Below, piece after piece: positions 13,847 through 14,793 of a DNA stretch of 14,793 bases. The DNA is from Candidatus Bathyarchaeota archaeon (GTDB lineage: Archaea > Thermoproteota > Bathyarchaeia > TCS64), in NCBI GenBank assembly GCA_030613835.1, contig JAUWLH010000018.1, positions 1 through 14,793 of the forward strand, given 5' to 3'. Under the pieces are notes generated by a model. That model made no database searches and was not told the DNA's origin. It saw only the letters and a list, made by a program, of their open reading frames with translations. The translations under genes and the position numbers were made by a program. Numbering within the stretch: position 1 is the first letter of the stretch; each line of letters begins with the position of its first letter.

Positions 13847-13942
13847 CTAAGAAAGCGCCTCAAGAACCTTGTCAAGTATTTTTGAGGCGATATCGTACTT
13901 TGACGCCATGGGTATATGCACGCGTATACAATCATCATACAA
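13847..13942 (-). CDS. Possible 31-residue small protein
   Basis: From TTG at 13942 the frame encodes 31 residues ending in an amphipathic helix, ASKYDIASKILDKVLEALS. An in-frame TAA lies directly before the TTG. A perfect GAGGTGA sits at 13955-13949, six bases before the TTG, and CATATAAAT at 13988-13980 gives a TATA box at the right distance. An internal ATG at 13909 would give 20 residues but has no ribosome binding site. No homologue is recognised. The helix end faintly resembles the tail of the neighbouring zinc-ribbon protein (ASMIIKTL against ASKILDKVL), which may be chance. Existence is supported mainly by the signals; the function is unknown. Confidence 0.45.
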   Translation of the reverse strand: MYDDCIRVHIPMASKYDIASKILDKVLEALS

Positions 13943-13948
13943 TTACAC

Positions 13949-13988
13949 TCACCTCTCATATCCCAAACAAAACTTGGTGATTTATATG
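13949..13988 (-). promoter_or_regulatory. TATA box and Shine-Dalgarno of the 31-residue ORF
   Basis: On the minus strand, CATATAAAT (13988-13980) is followed about 25 bases later by GAGGTGA (13955-13949) and, six bases on, by the TTG start. The same TATA element, read on the plus strand, lies 32-40 bases before the zinc-ribbon ATG at 14020, so this may be a shared divergent promoter. Confidence 0.45.
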
Positions 13989-14019
13989 AGAAATCAAGTG
14001 AATCTTATTTTGACAAAAA

Positions 14020-14300
14020 ATGCCTCCTAATCCGAAACAACTAGGCCCAGGATACGACAGAAAAATGCCCAGTCTGTGGACAGCGAATACACCATAAGAT
14101 AGATCCAGATGAATGCCCACGCTGTGGAACATCATTCGCGCGCGCCCACACTGGACATGGCTCAAAAAAAATTAGCTGAGATGAGGCGGGATTACGTATT
14201 ATATGAACAAGAAATCGTTAAGGAACGATACAAAGCTAAGGTAGAATCAAGCACCGCCCACGACGGCCTCGCATCAATGATTATCAAAACCCTTGGATAA
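14020..14300 (+). pseudogene. Small zinc-ribbon protein gene interrupted by two frameshifts
   Basis: Three consecutive pieces in different frames make one sensible 92-residue protein. Frame one from ATG 14020 gives MPPNPKQLGPGYDRK. The next frame gives a zinc ribbon, CPVC with CPRC 17 residues on (CPVCGQRIHH, DPDECPRCGTSF), then ARAHTGHGSKK. The third frame gives a charged helix from LAEMRRDYVLYEQEIVKERY to DGLASMIIKTLG and the TAA at 14298-14300. The breaks coincide with A-runs: five A at 14061-14065 and eight A at 14164-14171. Removing one A from each restores a single ORF exactly to length. The protein would be a DNA/RNA- or protein-binding zinc ribbon with a helical tail. Sequencing error, genuine decay, or slippage at the A-runs can each explain it. 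As written, the gene encodes only a 25-residue product. Confidence 0.6.
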
Positions 14301-14314
14301 CAAAAGAGGGTAAC

Positions 14315-14452
14315 CTAGATTTCCTTGAGCTTCTCGTCGATCTCTTCAAGCCGCTCGTTGATTGACTCGAAGTTTTCCTCTATACTCTCGATCTTGTCCA
14401 TGATCCCGCGAAGTTCTAGTTCAAGGTCAGCGATCTTCTGCTCAAGACTCAT
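14315..14452 (-). CDS. 45-residue coiled-coil protein
   Basis: An ATG-started ORF of 45 codons whose product is almost entirely one charged heptad-repeat helix (MSLEQKIADLELELRGIMDK, later EENFESINERLEEIDEKLKE). Leu, Ile and Met recur at a/d positions with Glu/Lys between them, as in a dimeric coiled coil. A TATA-like TTATATT lies about 33 bases upstream; no clear Shine-Dalgarno is visible. It is convergent with the zinc-ribbon gene and downstream of the deaminase gene on the same strand, 49 bases away. Regular heptads are unlikely by chance, so a real gene is likely; the partner and role are unknown. Confidence 0.65.
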   Translation of the reverse strand: MSLEQKIADLELELRGIMDKIESIEENFESINERLEEIDEKLKEI

Positions 14453-14501
14453 AAGTCGTCGGATGGGAATCTATTTTTTCCGAATATAAGCTTTAGCGTC
14501 C

Positions 14502-14793
14502 TCACCTGCTGTCCTGGACCAGCTTGGTGTACCAGTCCGAGTCCGCCTTGATGTACTCGCTTACCTCGACGGTCATGGGGACACCGTCGTCCCTGAGTAT
14601 CACAACGTCCTTGATCTGGCTGTTGATGATCTTCCTCTGGCACCTCTGGCAAGGTAGTGCCATGGTGTAAGTGCCGTCGGGCTTCAGTCCCGCGATGTAT
14701 AGAGTCGCCCCAACCCTGTCCGATCTGTTGCTATTGATGATGGCGTTCTCCTCGGCGTGGACGGCCGGGCAGTAATCGTATGCTGCCCCCTGT
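14502..14793 (-). CDS. dCMP/cytidine deaminase family zinc enzyme, C-terminal part (5' end outside window)
   Basis: The frame is open from the right edge to a TGA at 14504-14502 and encodes the last 96 residues. It has the zinc-deaminase signature: CPAVHAEENAIINS, where the His is a zinc ligand and the Glu the proton shuttle, then ALPCQRCQRKIINSQIKDVV, where the two Cys complete the zinc site. The spacing and the VHAEENAI wording resemble dCMP deaminase (ComEB-like), which makes dUMP for dTMP synthesis, but other nucleoside/nucleotide deaminases are possible without the N-terminal substrate-recognition part. The tail (ADSDWYTKLVQDSR) is a short helix. It lies 49 bases upstream of the coiled-coil gene on the same strand. 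Confidence 0.9.
   Translation of the reverse strand, partial: QGAAYDYCPAVHAEENAIINSNRSDRVGATLYIAGLKPDGTYTMALPCQRCQRKIINSQIKDVVILRDDGVPMTVEVSEYIKADSDWYTKLVQDSR

Noticed and set aside
13956..14165. 69-codon minus-strand ORF over the zinc-ribbon gene
   Set aside because: It is the antisense of the clear CPVC/CPRC zinc-ribbon coding sequence.
14449..14652. 67-codon minus-strand ORF near the deaminase
   Set aside because: It is an out-of-frame reading of the deaminase C terminus, whose HAE and PCQRC motifs are in the other frame.

Overview
The window looks like a chromosome segment from an uncultured, probably anaerobic archaeon. The archaeal signs are a RIO2-type kinase with its N-terminal winged helix, a fused ADP-forming acyl-CoA synthetase, an FrhB-type iron-sulfur flavoprotein, TATA-like boxes placed about 25 bases before start codons or presumed transcription starts (suggesting several leaderless mRNAs), and frequent GTG/TTG starts. 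An Asgard (Thorarchaeota-like) or Bathyarchaeia-like source is a guess only; no rRNA or other marker is present to decide it.

Left part (1-4848). This is visibly more A/T-rich and looks like accessory DNA. It holds the 3' end of an unrecognised gene, an orphan LivH-type permease, and the most striking object here: a 939-residue protein joining four normally separate domains. In order these are an isochorismatase-like domain lacking its catalytic triad, an aminoglycoside-phosphotransferase/choline-kinase-like kinase, a Cys-X5-Arg dual-specificity-type phosphatase, and a rubrerythrin-like di-iron domain with all expected ligands. Upstream of it lie a broken small gene (4577-4795) and the promoter of the next gene.

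Central part (4849-9598). An ECF-transporter S component, with a perfect 18-bp palindrome over its promoter, is followed closely by rio2. The convergent acyl-CoA synthetase gene overlaps the end of rio2. A divergent intergenic region, with a small inverted repeat and a tentative 50-codon ORF, leads to the FrhB-like ferredoxin/flavoprotein gene, which ends overlapping the aldolase gene.

Right-centre (9590-13646). Read right to left, a secreted or membrane-anchored coiled-coil protein is followed by a tight three-gene set: a D-isomer-specific 2-hydroxyacid dehydrogenase, an FGGY-family kinase (LsrK/xylulokinase-like) and a class II aldolase. This predicts an oxidise/phosphorylate/cleave route for a sugar or sugar acid. 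The acyl-CoA synthetase and the FrhB-like protein could plausibly supply ATP and electron transfer to such a fermentative metabolism, but no direct link is shown.

Right end (13764-14793). This part holds several very small genes: a 31-codon ORF with a good promoter and Shine-Dalgarno sequence, a zinc-ribbon gene interrupted by two frameshifts at A-runs, a 45-residue coiled-coil protein, and the C-terminal part of a dCMP/cytidine-deaminase-family protein running off the window. I saw no rRNA, tRNA, CRISPR array or insertion sequence.
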